Below the pieces are notes generated by a model. That model was given only the letters and a program-made list of their open reading frames with translations. It was not told the origin of the DNA and ran no database searches. Below, one piece after another: positions 9,411 through 19,776 of a stretch of DNA of 64,000 bases. Within the stretch, counting starts at the first letter, position 1, and the number at the start of each line of letters is the position of its first letter. The stretch lies in contig JAWHQI010000079.1 in NCBI GenBank assembly GCA_033032865.1, positions 4,964,501 to 5,028,500 of the forward strand. Direction: 5' to 3'. The stretch is from Dactylorhiza incarnata. Lineage: Eukaryota > Streptophyta > Magnoliopsida > Asparagales > Orchidaceae. The translations under genes were made by a program, and so were the position numbers.

Positions 9411-9887
9411 TACGAGCCCTCCAAGTGACGTCGGAATCGCGAACGGATAAATCCGTTGAACTCGTACTATTGTGACGAGTCTAACAAGACTGATTGTGGT
9501 CGATTGAGAGGTAGTTTCGCCCATTTCACCACTCTGGATAAATATGATATTCGCAGACCACATTATAATTTCGCCGATTCTCACCGGAATCGAGCGCGGA
9601 CAGTTTCGTTGAACTCGTATAGGCTTCACGAGTCTAACAAACCTGACTGGGGTGAATTCCGAGACCGTCTGCTGCATATCACCTTTTGAATAAATACGCT
9701 ATTCGCAGACCGTGTCATTTGAGCTAACGTACGTACTAAAATTCCTTCAAGGCGGTACGCCTCCTTCGAGTTTTATCGCTCAAGTTATGCTCTCCGGACG
9801 GCTCGGATCCCGATACAGCAAACATCGGGACAAAGTACGAGCCCTCCAAGTGACGTCGAATTTATCCGTTCGCGATTCCGACGTCAC
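9411..9887. repeat. Direct plus inverted repeat complex
   Basis: A 23-bp segment at 9411-9433 recurs directly at 9836-9858. The overlapping 28 bp at 9425-9452 recurs inverted and perfect at 9860-9887. At the right end this forms a hairpin (GTGACGTCG...CGACGTCAC, 9850-9887). Between them lie two diverged tandem copies of about 130-150 bp (from about 9450 and from about 9600), each with a small dyad ACTCGT-N9-ACGAGT. Confidence 0.75.
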
Positions 9888-10007
9888 TCCAGCATATTTA
9901 TCCGCAGCAACCCCTCCACCACCAAGCTCCGATCTCCTTTCACAATATCAGCCGCCACTACAGATCTAGCCTTCTTACCAGCAACCCTCTCTCTCTCTAC
10001 AAATTCC

Positions 10008-10199
10008 ATGGCCGACAACCTTGCCGAGCTTCTCCGTTTCAGATCCGGCAAACCAGCGAGCTTCACGTCTGAAAGCCAAAACAACCCACTCAACGAGGCC
10101 GGCACCTCTTCGAGATCCGATTCGGCGAGGTCCGGATCGGCAAGATCCAACCATGACCGGGAGCGGCGGACAAACGCCGCATACGCGGCTATTGGGTAG
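10008..10199 (+). CDS. Unrecognised short ORF, possible first exon
   Basis: A 63-aa ORF beginning MADNLAELLRFRSGKPASF and rich in Ser, Arg and Asp (SDSARSGSARS). I do not recognise it. The ATG is in a fair context and follows a pyrimidine-rich stretch (CTCTCTCTCTAC) that could be a 5' leader. A GT donor-like site lies just downstream (near 10215), but the frame closes before it. It could be the first exon of a decayed gene or chance coding. Confidence 0.25.
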   Translation: MADNLAELLRFRSGKPASFTSESQNNPLNEAGTSSRSDSARSGSARSNHDRERRTNAAYAAIG

Positions 10200-10259
10200 C
10201 ATGCATGGACACTCGGTGAGCTTCCTCCCCTCTCCCTTGGTGCTAGTTTCCTAGATCAC

Positions 10260-12390
10260 ACTAGGTGAGATATCGATCTCAATAGAGTCGATTGGAGAGC
10301 AAGCCGTGAAGAGACGGCCTGAAATAAATGTTCCGGGTAAATGTTCCGGCCACTTCCGACCGCTAACACGTCACCCGTCGATGTACCTCAAAGTGAGGAA
10401 GGTGGTGGCGGTGTTAGTCGGTCGGTTTGGGGTTTTTGGTGGCCGACGAAGAGATGTGTTATATTTCAGGTTGGGCAGATCGCAGCCCTAGGCTGGAGGT
10501 AGACGATGAGATGATCGTCTGATGTGCTTAAGATGTGTGCTAGTAATTTTATTTTAATAACTGCAATTTTCTTTCACTCTTACATAGCCGAGTTTAAAAG
10601 GAATTTTATGTACCCTAGGCCTACCCTGTGCCCAAATATCTGTATGTTTAGGGCACTTTTGTTATAGTTTTGATCATAACTTAGAAAATTGACCTAAGAA
10701 TAATTAGTGGGTGTAATCACCCCTAATGACCCCAAATTTTTTTGGTGGCATGTAGATATGTATATGAGTAGCCTCTGTTTCAAATTTGAGGACAATTGGA
10801 GTTCATCTTAATGGTGAACCCCCAAGGGACATTTTGATGCCCTAGGTTTGAAAACCGCTTAGCTTTGGTGGCTCGTGGATTTTGGTGCTTAGCCTTAAGG
10901 GCTTATCCAAATCCAGTGGTAATGGGCTTAGGGATTGTGTAGGGTCTTGCTCATCATCAATGGGTGATTGGAGCAATGGAGACCAAAAACCCTAGCCCAT
11001 ACATCTAAAATTACTTAATTGCCCTTTTGGGCCTTAATGAAGCAACTAGGACCTAAACACATATCTAGACAACCAAACTTCATCCCTAGGTGGAGAATAG
11101 TGTTATAGGGCTAGGATAATTATCATGAGATTTTTACTATTTAATTAGTATTTATTTTGATTTTTGGAGAAATTTGCTTAATTGATGGATCAAGTCAAAT
11201 CAAGAACTTGGGGTTATCTTCACTTTACCAAATTGAACAATGATGTCAATTGAAGTATTAGTGCCCTCTGGATTTAATCTTATGATCCTTGATGAATTTT
11301 CCATCCCTCTTTGGTTGAATTTACACATATGCCACTTTTGAAAATAAATTAATATTAAATGACATTTGTCCTCGAAAAATTCTGAAATTTAGGCCAGACA
11401 TTGACATTCATATTCTAAAGCATTGGAATCATTTGGGGTGCCATTTACTTAGGAACTTATCCATTTTATGATTTTTGTGAAAAACCTAGGTTTTGGGAAT
11501 TTAATTATGATATTTAGTAAAACCATACATAAGGCCCCCAAACTCTATAGGAAGGTTACTTATGGTGATATGTGATATATGAAATTTTACTTGGAACACT
11601 TATAGTGAAAAAGTTTGTATTCATAAGGAAATTATCATTTATGCCCTTTTGATGACTTATACAAATACTTGAGCAAATCACCTTGAAGCTCTATGAAATT
11701 TTTATATGAGGATCCCATCAATGACAACAACTTATGGGAATTGTTCTGGATTTTACAATGCAATTGTGATATTTAATTAATTAATTGGGTGATTTTGGAT
11801 TTATCTTCAGTTATTTAATTCAGGGGCAAAACAGTAATTATGAACCTACATCCTTGGTGGTTATGCATTTGAATTCAGTATACATACATGATAATTTTTT
11901 GGTAGGCATTGGACCAAAATTTAGAGTACTCCATGAACAATTTAGGGTGTGTCACAATATTCAAGAAAAATAATTAAATATTAAACTAAGTTGGAAAATT
12001 ATGAAAATTGAACCATGTTCTTTTAGGTCAGTAGGAACCTTGGATAAAATTTGTGGAACCATAGGACCTGTGGTTAGGGTTTTCCCTTTGGGAAGGTGGA
12101 TTACCCTTAGGTGGTCTGCGTTTAGCAAAACTGTTTTTTGTAATTTGACCCTCTAGACCCATGGGACTTGGAAGATGACTGATGTGTAGTGATAAGGAGC
12201 TCATGATTAATATGTCTACCCATGAGGGGTCACCACTTGAGGGATTCAGGTCAAGTTTAAGTCAGGAGAGAGAGGGAAAGCTGCACTTGGCCCAATTGGG
12301 CCAAGAAAGTCTACTGTCCAAATTCACTATCTATTTAAGAGCAATATAAAGAAGGAGCAATAAATCACCAACCAATTAAATGTCTTGTGA
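10260..12390. other. Non-coding stretch, probably old retrotransposon sequence
   Basis: About 2.1 kb with no ORF worth calling on either strand. It reads as uniform AT-moderate sequence with many CCTAGG/CCCTTTTG phrases, like a long decayed LTR or leader. It leads into the conserved blocks at 12398 and 12558 and the repeat family at 13031. I see no clean LTR ends or target duplication. Confidence 0.4.
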
Positions 12391-12397
12391 AGGAGAA

Positions 12398-12474
12398 ATT
12401 TGGGATTCAGCCCATTGCGTCCCCTAGTACCGATGAGAGCCCTTCACAGGGTGTACCGCGGGAAGTCCAGGACT
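12398..12474 (+). repeat. Conserved non-coding block, copy 1
   Basis: Contains in order TTTGGGATTCAG, CCCTAGTACCGATGAGAGCC, CTTCACAGGGTGTACC and GGGAAGTCCAGGAC. The same ordered words occur at 12558, 41051, 44377 and 46221. No ORF explains the conservation. Confidence 0.7.
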
Positions 12475-12557
12475 TACCTTAAATCACCAAAGAAGTAACA
12501 TGAGAAATAAGTAAGGAAACACGTCCGCCAATCTAAATAAGTATCTGGTAAAAGGGG

Positions 12558-12633
12558 GTTTGGGATTCAGCCATCGTGTTCCCTAGTACCGATGAGAGCC
12601 ATTCACCGGTTGTAACTCGGGAAGTCCAAGATC
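12558..12633 (+). repeat. Conserved non-coding block, copy 2
   Basis: 160 bp after copy 1 and clearly a tandem duplicate of it: TTTGGGATTCAG, CCCTAGTACCGATGAGAGCC, ATTCACCGGTTGTAAC and GGGAAGTCCAAGATC. Confidence 0.7.
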
Positions 12634-13030
12634 AACCCTAAATTGCAATAACAATTAAAGTAGGCAAGAGTAGCCATAGTAGGGTAAGATTGGATTTATG
12701 TATCTCCTCCCAGTTGCGGGAGTGGCAGGATTGTGGTGCCCGGTTAGACGAGCGGGAACCTCGAGGGGATGATTATCCTGGTAACATTCTCAGAAATGTG
12801 GCATGTCTTCGGTACTAGGCAGGTCGTCACTCCGACCGCGGTACGTTGACTTAGCGGGTGTGTAGGGGTCTAAGGGGCCAGCTTGGCTGGGTGTCGGGAC
12901 GACAGTTTCCCGAAGACACCTCTCACTTGGCTCATAGTCTGGTGGACTCCAGCAAAGAGTACACAGAGCTCCGCGGTTGTTTAGCGTCGAGGCGTACGTG
13001 CGGTCTAGGCCTGGTAGAGTGTATACCCGC

Positions 13031-13960
13031 CTAGGAGTGGACAACCCGGTCCGCTACCACCGTGTGTCACAACGGTTGGTACCCGAGAGGTTGGCTTCCT
13101 TTCAAACAGAGGGAACTACAAAGGTCTATGCGCATAGAGTCGTGTGTGTGAGTTTCATTGCATAAAACATTCATGGCATAGCATAGCATACGCACTTGCA
13201 GATCATCATCATATAAATTAGTATGGGCTCTTTTACATGATGAGTTATAATTCCTGGAAATCCTAACTTATAAGTTTGTATGGGCATTCATATAAGTTAG
13301 GGTACGAGATTGATTACTTGTCGCTACTGTTCTTACTGCCTTGCTTTACCTGCTTTACCTGCTTTACCTGCTTTACTAACTGTTTATTTACTGCTGTACA
13401 CCTTTATTATACTCTTGCTTATACATGATTAGATTAGCCCCTTTTACACTTGTGTAGCTTAGAATTTTTGTATATACTAGTTTACTTTCCCCGTCACCTG
13501 CTTTGTATATTACTGTTATATTGCAGCTTTTCTTCCCTTCCTTCCGCCCGGTGCCTTGGAGTCGCCGGGGGAGCGGATGGGAAGCCACTTAGTCTTTATG
13601 ACTAACGGTTGCTACGTCCCTCTTTTTAGGAGCACATTCAGTGGTATAGCAGCGTTCAACACCGGAGGCCAGCCAGGTCAGGTGTGCAGGGATGGGGTTT
13701 ATGGTACCTTAGCTGCCGTCAGTGTTAGAGGCGGGTGAGTGTTTTGAGATGTAGCCTTTGGGGCATTTAGCTGGTTACTCTGATGATTTGCAGGAGCTTG
13801 TGTAACTTTCTGCTTTTCTCTGTACTGTTCTGGACTTTATTACTTATTGTGAACCTATGACTTTAATGCTTTCTATTATTGATGGGTTGACGCTGTTCAG
13901 TTGGTTTGTCCGACAGGATAGGCGTCTTGTGGGGGAGGCTAGCTCGTGCGCTGGCGCTTC
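13031..13960 (+). repeat. Unclassified repeat family R1, plus-strand copy
   Basis: Matches the reverse complement of 53700-54722 in order over its length. Examples are ACCCGAGAGGTTGGCT with CCCGAGAGGTTAGCT, AGAGTCGTGTGTGTGAGTT with AGAGTCGTGTGCGTGAGTT, and CATATAAATTAGTATGGGCTC with CGTATAAATTAGTATGAGCTC. The style resembles the non-coding 3' part of large gypsy-derived elements, but no pol remains and the class is unproven. Confidence 0.6.
13342..13377. repeat. 9-bp tandem repeat (TGCTTTACC)x4
   Basis: Four consecutive units, the last ending in T. It lies inside the R1 repeat copy; the corresponding part of the other copy has looser CTTTAC/CTAGTT repeats. Confidence 0.85.
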
Positions 13961-14053
13961 CGCAAGGCGGCTATCCTGGGCATAAGGCTCCCCTCGGTCG
14001 TGTTTTGTGTTCCGGGAGGGGGATCTTACATCGAGTACTCATATGTATATGTT

Positions 14054-14223
14054 GCGGGCACAGCCCGCAGACACATCGAGTACGGGCGAAGCCCGTGCTG
14101 TGAAGCTGGCGAAGCCTGCCTGGATGCAGCCGAAGGCTGCCTGACAGCATCGCCCGGGGGGAGGGGCGAAGCCCGTCGTCGTCGGTCGGGTACTGTCGCG
14201 CTTGGACATAGGGGCGGAGCCCC
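14054..14223. repeat. Row of six small GNN-loop hairpins
   Basis: Consecutive perfect or near-perfect hairpins have 3-nt loops: GCGGGC-ACA-GCCCGC (14054-14068), ACGGGC-GAA-GCCCGT (14082-14096), GGC-GAA-GCC (14108-14116), GCAGCC-GAA-GGCTGC (14126-14140), GGGC-GAA-GCCC (14164-14174) and GGGGC-GGA-GCCCC (14211-14223). A TG/TA microsatellite follows. Short GC hairpins are typical near Helitron 3' ends, but a terminal CTRR was not identified. Confidence 0.7.
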
Positions 14224-14958
14224 GTGTCGGGCACTCGTGTGTGTGTGTATATATATATATGTATATCTATATACTATATTAAAAAGAAATATCAACTATA
14301 GGTTCATGGCAAGGTAAATATGAAATCTATGGCAAGAAAAATGAGACATAGGAAGATCACAGCCATAGATTCTACTCATCCCACCATTGGATTTACAACA
14401 CCACATCAACAGTTTTCGTGCTTAATTACAGATCACTTTTAATAATGAATTAATAATATCTTTTAACTGATATAAATATATAATAGAAATTGCTTATGTT
14501 TAGAAATTGCAATCCATGGAGACACAACTAAGTCGAATATTAAATATTGCAAAGTTATTCATAACGAAATTATTATTTTTTAATTCATAATCAATCCGGA
14601 GATAATAAATGTTTTTATGTTTCATGGATTCCATTTTCAAAATATTCAAAATTAATGCTTTTTTTAGTGTGAAGGGCATTGTATTATTTAATAGAAAGCA
14701 TTTCACTAAACTAACATTATGAAATTAATTGTTTCCAAAGTTTGTCAACTTTATTTTCAAAAGATAAACTAATTAAACTTTTTTTTTAAACTTCAATGAA
14801 GTGCAATTTGTATAAATATATTAATATTATGGAACTATTTTGTTTGGATGTACAAAATATTCCTTAGACTATCAATTAGAAAGGATTTATTGTCAATAAT
14901 AATAATAATAATAATATCCTTAATGGTGAATTAGAAATCACCAGCTTAATGAAATATA
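14224..14958. other. AT-rich spacer with possible Helitron-like start
   Basis: The TATATA microsatellite at about 14250-14262 runs into TCTATATACTATATTAAAAAG near 14266, which looks like common plant Helitron 5' ends (TC followed by ATAxTATTAAA). No helicase is present. Block A copy 2 lies inside at 14408-14623 and an (AAT)n run at about 14897. No gene. Confidence 0.4.
14408..14623 (+). repeat. Local duplication block A, copy 2
   Basis: Diverged direct copy of 8626-8841. Shared words in order include CAGTTTTCGTGCTTAATTAC, GTTTAGAAATTGCAATC, GAGACACAACTAA, ATTAAATATTGCAAA and GATAATAAATG. Confidence 0.75.
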
Positions 14959-15140
14959 TTGAATGTAAAAACGAGGTATAAAATTATAAAATGTTGGCAT
15001 TTAGAAATGAGAAGCATATTATATTTAAGTTATAACAAGCCAGAATGAAGTCAACTACAGATATAATAAAAATATTCTGTATAAATTAATATGTTCTGCA
15101 CCCTCTCCCTTTGGCCACTCCCCCCTCTTCCATCACCTGG
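14959..15140 (+). repeat. Local duplication block B, copy 1
   Basis: 182 bp, close to identical with 18158-18338 (for example ATTATAAAATGTTGGCATTTAG, CAAGCCAGAATGAAGTC and the pyrimidine-rich end finishing CATCACCTGG). The copies part exactly at 15141, where repeat R2 begins. Confidence 0.85.
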
Positions 15141-16205
15141 TGTAACACCCTTTCTGTTACATAGAATATAGCAGTAGGTCCGGCCGGGACCCCACGCCAT
15201 ATTAAACGAACAGATGAGCGCGTTACTTAATTAGTTTCAAACAGTTAAGAATATAACCATCTCAGCATACAGAGTTATACAACGGAAGCATTTGATTTAT
15301 TGAATTAGTAAACCAGATTACAACTTTTCCACTTTACAACTAGGAATGAAAATACGAACAAGGTTTGATTATTAAAATGTTTACATCAAAAGTGGCTTTC
15401 AAACATCGGCACGCAGGCCGACCACATATGTAAAACAGTAAACAAAAGCTTTGGCCTTCGAGGGCCAATACAGTGCAGCAGCAGGGGCTTCAGCCCGTTA
15501 TTTTCCGCTAGTCTCGCCAGGACCTGTACAAACAAATCCACCAAAAGAGTTGGAGAAAATAAGCAACCGGTCAGCTTTAGCTGACCAAGATATAACGACC
15601 CCACCCCTTTCTCGGGGCGGCGGTACTCCTTCCCTGCAGGCAAGCAACAATAATATATATATTTCACAGGTGCGTCTATGCACCGCATAGAAACATTCCT
15701 CACATGGTGACATCAAGTCACACGCGTTGTGCACTCTCGACACACCATCCTCAAGTCCTTTTTTAACTTGGATGATCAGATTGAGCTAGGTCGTACACAC
15801 GAAGTTCCGGCACTATCATTATGAGCTGCGACCGTCAAGGCTAGCACTACCTTACGGTTTCTAATCCACAATTCCCTCAGTGAACACGGAGGAGCGACCT
15901 CATCACTGACTGGCTATGGAACGGGTTCGGTCCAGCTTGTGCCCGCACTCATAAATGTCAGGATTCAACTAAGCCTGACATGAGTTTGGCTTTCCCTTGT
16001 GCCCGTCAAATTGTAACCTCATAGCTCACCGGCCTGGAGCTACCGCCGGCGCTAACACTAGCGCCCGGCGCTAGTAACAGAACTCAGTTCTGCTACCACT
16101 TTTTGGGTATTCCCTGGAAACACCTCCAGAACCCACTTTGTTGTACAACACAGCACAAAAAACCCCAAACACATCATATACACGGAGTCTTCTCCGGCAC
16201 GCTAC
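15141..16205 (-). mobile_element. Unclassified LTR-like repeat R2
   Basis: It begins exactly where block B loses its match. The plus start is TGTAACACCC, and on minus it ends GGGTGTTACA, a common terminus of plant gypsy LTRs. Minus reading resembles a non-autonomous gypsy 3' end, with GC hairpins such as GGCCTTCGAGGGCC near 15453. The right limit near 16205 is estimated from the change in composition. I found no target duplication and no coding domain. Confidence 0.45.
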
Positions 16206-17146
16206 AAACAATAAACATTGCCAATCCATTTCTAATATATGAATAATAATTATGCATTCACAATTATTGATAATTCAAAGTGTTGTGACTACTTAATTTG
16301 TCATAATTTATTGAGAAGTAGTTAGTATCATGTTCTTTAATTAACTAGGCACTCATTATTGATGATTCCAAATTAATTACTTCATAAATCACAAAATACT
16401 ATATGCATTTTTTCCTAAAATTAATGAATTTAATCTCTCCGTTAATTGAAATTTAGCAACATTTTGATTTATGAATGAATTTTAACATCATTTTTAATAT
16501 CCTTTAGGCTCCGTTTGGCGCGATGGTGGCGGGCGTGAGCGCAGTGGTTACCGTCGTTCGTCCGTGAATGCACTTTTACGTTCAAAACTATTATGTTATC
16601 TTCGTGGTAGTCATAACCGTTGGCATGCCAAACATACGTACATTCTATGATTGATTACTTTTTTGTCCAAACTCACAGGAGAAAAAAACAGTGTGAAAAT
16701 GGGCCTTAGAGAGTTTATACTAGCCATTTATTACCGTAGGAATGGGTATATATTTATCCATTCCCTCAAATTTCTAACCATTGCACCGTAGAAATGTTTA
16801 AAAATGAATAGATTAGTGAAAATGTGTTAATTAAAGTTTAAAAATATTTATATTCTAATCTCAACTTAATTTACCGTATAAACATTAACTTCATTTAAGA
16901 AGATCAAGTATTTACATATATATATGGCAATTAATATATAGAGCATGTTGCCACTATTTTAATTAATTTTCCCAACGGATTTCAAAAAAAAAAAAATTTA
17001 AAATAGAGAAAGGAGAAATGTAATTTAGGAAATGATTTAATCAAATCTTCATCTATATATTAAATAACTAAGAAAAAGAAAATTTTATTTAATTAGGAAA
17101 TAATTACTTCCTACAATTCCTATAAAATTCATCCAATGCAGCAGAA
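16206..17146. other. AT-rich spacer upstream of the B3 gene
   Basis: No ORF of note. 16506-16640 starts GGCTCCGTTTGGC and contains an outward GCATGCCAAACAT, a pattern like a short hAT- or Harbinger-type MITE, but the inverted ends match poorly. A poly-A run is at 16985. The last 100 bp would be the promoter and leader of the B3 gene; I see no clear TATA box. Confidence 0.4.
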
Positions 17147-17845
17147 ATGTTTCACTCATGCATCATCACCTTCTCCAAACCGACGATGGCTGCTCTCCTC
17201 CCATTCACTTTCAGTGAGCTTCCCTCCGCATATAAAAGAAAGCACGCAGAAACTCTTCAACTGATCACCAAGCTGACGACGGCTCTTCCTCTTCCTCCGC
17301 CAACACAACCCGCCGCCGTGGACAGTTTGGTGGCGGAAGACACGCCTAGCTGGGTCGTGAAGCTCGCCGAAGTTAAAAGAGCCTCATTTGCATGGAAAGT
17401 GATGCAGAAAGAGATATACCTCTCCGACATCAGCGATCAACAGAACCGCTTCATGATAAGAAGTCAGGTTGTTGCGGAGCGGATCATGCCGATGATGACC
17501 GGAGAAGAAATAAAGGCGGCGAATTTGACGGTCGACAATATTAAGACGAAAAGGCGGCGGCTTTACAACGGCGGAGGAGACGAAGCGTGGGAGAGGAGGC
17601 AGGGGCGAGAGCATAGAGGGTTGGAGGTGAAGGTCTATAATAGAAATGGATGGGGGTGTTGGCTTTCGCTCACGAGGTGGGATGCGAGCAAGGCTTCCGT
17701 GCTCAAGGGAAGGAATTACAAGGAGTTTCGCCGCCGGAGTTTCTTCGCCGCCGGCGATACGGTGGAGATGTGGGCTTTCAGGGGAGAAGATGGACACCTG
17801 TTTCTCGCCATTGGGAACCAGATCAATCTCGAGATCTCTCTTTAG
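17147..17845 (+). CDS. B3-domain transcription factor (At2g31720/DUF313-like)
   Basis: A 232-aa single-exon ORF. The C-terminal half (about 88-225) has the B3 fold pattern of this small plant family: KEIYLSDISDQQNRFMI at the start, EEIKAANLTVDN in the middle, then NGWGCWLSLTRWDASKASVLKGRNYKEF and GDTVEMWAFRGEDGHLFLAI. Such proteins are nuclear and predicted to bind DNA; functions in this subfamily are poorly known. The N-terminus carries a PPPTQP-type linker and no other domain. A second in-frame ATG at 17186 (MAALLPF) is an equally plausible start. Codon use and GC content are higher than in the flanks, consistent with a real gene. It lies between the two copies of duplication block B. Confidence 0.85.
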   Translation: MFHSCIITFSKPTMAALLPFTFSELPSAYKRKHAETLQLITKLTTALPLPPPTQPAAVDSLVAEDTPSWVVKLAEVKRASFAWKVMQKEIYLSDISDQQNRFMIRSQVVAERIMPMMTGEEIKAANLTVDNIKTKRRRLYNGGGDEAWERRQGREHRGLEVKVYNRNGWGCWLSLTRWDASKASVLKGRNYKEFRRRSFFAAGDTVEMWAFRGEDGHLFLAIGNQINLEISL

Positions 17846-19776
17846 ATTGGGTTTTAAGAATGCTTTTCTTGATTGTAAACACAGATTTATTTTCTAATGA
17901 TAATATAATTCAGCATTTAAATGCCTGGTTTGCAATGCCTGGTTCACAATGCATGGTTCGCCAAAAAATAATTTGTATTTTGTTATTATAATAATAATAA
18001 TAATAATTATTATTATTTGGCTAGAGGATTTATTAGGATATATATATATGTATATTTGCCCAAAAAATTGAAATATTTTATCTGGCATATAAAAAAAACT
18101 ATTGAGTGAAAAACATACGCTAAATATCTAAATCAATCTCTAACGAGTCTAAGTTGTTTGAATATAAAAACGAGATATAAAATTATAAAATGTTGGCATT
18201 TAGAAATGAGAAACATATTATATTTAAGTTATAACAAGCCAGAATGAAGTCAACTACAGATATAATAAAAATATTCTGCATAAATTAAGTTGTTCTGCAC
18301 CCTCTCCCTCTGGCCACTCCCCCTCTTCCATCACCTGGAGCCACCCTTTACTTCCCCTCACCGCCTCACGACCATATCAACATCAATGTATCGGATGAGG
18401 ACCACCAAGCAGAACCCAAGCATTGCCTGCAACTCTGCAAGATTGCTAAATGTTTTCGTAAAACATAATGATGCATGCAGAGGAGGTCAAGATTGTCATA
18501 TTATATGTTAATACGTAGTTTGAACGAATTTTAACCTATCCTTCACATGTCCCTTTATAGTAATAGGGTGGACCATTAATAACATCCTGGCCGTTTATTA
18601 TGGTAATCTATCCTCGCCGCTCTACCCTACCTTGAACACCGGGATAAAATGTTCAAAAACAAACATTGATCAAGATAAAATTTTCAAAAACAAACATTGA
18701 TCAAAATAAAATGTTCAGAAATGACTTTTCTTTTTTCTATCTAGCAAACCTATGGTTGAAATCCCAAAAATATCATTGATCAAAAAATCTGTGTGAATTG
18801 TGAAGTATACTTGATTAGTATTTCATAAATATTTCAATAATTTTAGAATAACTAACAAAAATGGATCTTCCAATAGAAATATCACATGAGCTCGAGGTAA
18901 TGATGTTGAAATTAAAATGTTCCTGCATTTAAAATGGGGAAATCATTGACTTCAATTTGGTATTTTTGATGCAATCTGGTAGGTTTGTGTTGACATGGTT
19001 TTATGTGGATAGGAAAATCATCTTCTAGGAGGAATCTTCAAATTCCATTCAATTTGAAATTCTTTGTCACTTATCCCAAGTTAAACTTAAGATTCAAATA
19101 CAATATTTTAACTTTATGCTATTTGACAATCTTCATTTTAGTCTTAACAATTGCAACTTTAGAACATTTTTGTTGTTGATTATTTGATGTGTTTGTACTG
19201 TTAACTCTTCTTAAGTTTAAATAAAAGGTTGAAACTGACCTTGCGTTGATACCCAATTTTCTTATTTATCTCTACATGATGATTTTGCGAAAGTTGAAAC
19301 TGTCCTTACCTTCATACACATTTTACTTAATTTTTGTGTCTTTATGTTATTCTTAAGTTGTGTATTGTGGTTTATCCTATGGAAACTCCAATCACGAAAC
19401 ATGCAACAAGTGGTTAATCCCTATGGAGGAACTCCCACATTTCGCTTTTGACATTTCAATTACCCATTTCACAGATGTTTGTTTGTGCTAATTATCTATG
19501 AATTGGTGCAAATATGCTTCAATTTTATTTTAGGATCCTAGGTTATATCAATATGAAATTAAACATATGATTGATTTTTGCATAAAATTGCGAAGATGAT
19601 ATTCATAACTATTTAGTAGAGCTTTGTTGTATTGATTTGCATTTTTGTTGTTTCCATTATTTTTTCCTATTAATTTATCCTTAATCACCACTGTCTCATT
19701 TTTTTATGAACAATGAATCATAAGATGAATATTTTTTCTATTATATGGGAAATGTTTCTGGTTCCTAAATTGTTAT
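17846..19776. other. Intergenic DNA after the B3 gene
   Basis: AT-rich. Contains a (TAA)n/(TTA)n microsatellite that forms a palindrome (about 17984-18017), block B copy 2 (18158-18338) and short ORFs with no recognisable content. I see no gene or structured RNA in 18540-19776. Confidence 0.5.
18158..18338 (+). repeat. Local duplication block B, copy 2
   Basis: Direct copy of 14959-15140. After CATCACCTGG it continues with AGCCACCCTTTACTTCC, presumably the original sequence that R2 displaced in copy 1. Confidence 0.85.

Noticed and set aside
9228..9677. 149-aa minus ORF with internal repeats
   Set aside because: The protein repeat simply reflects the non-coding tandem duplication at 9450-9712.
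12398..12633. Hammerhead ribozyme (CCGATGAGAGCC resembles CUGAUGAG)
   Set aside because: The conserved GAAA after stem II and the cleavage-site context are missing in all copies.
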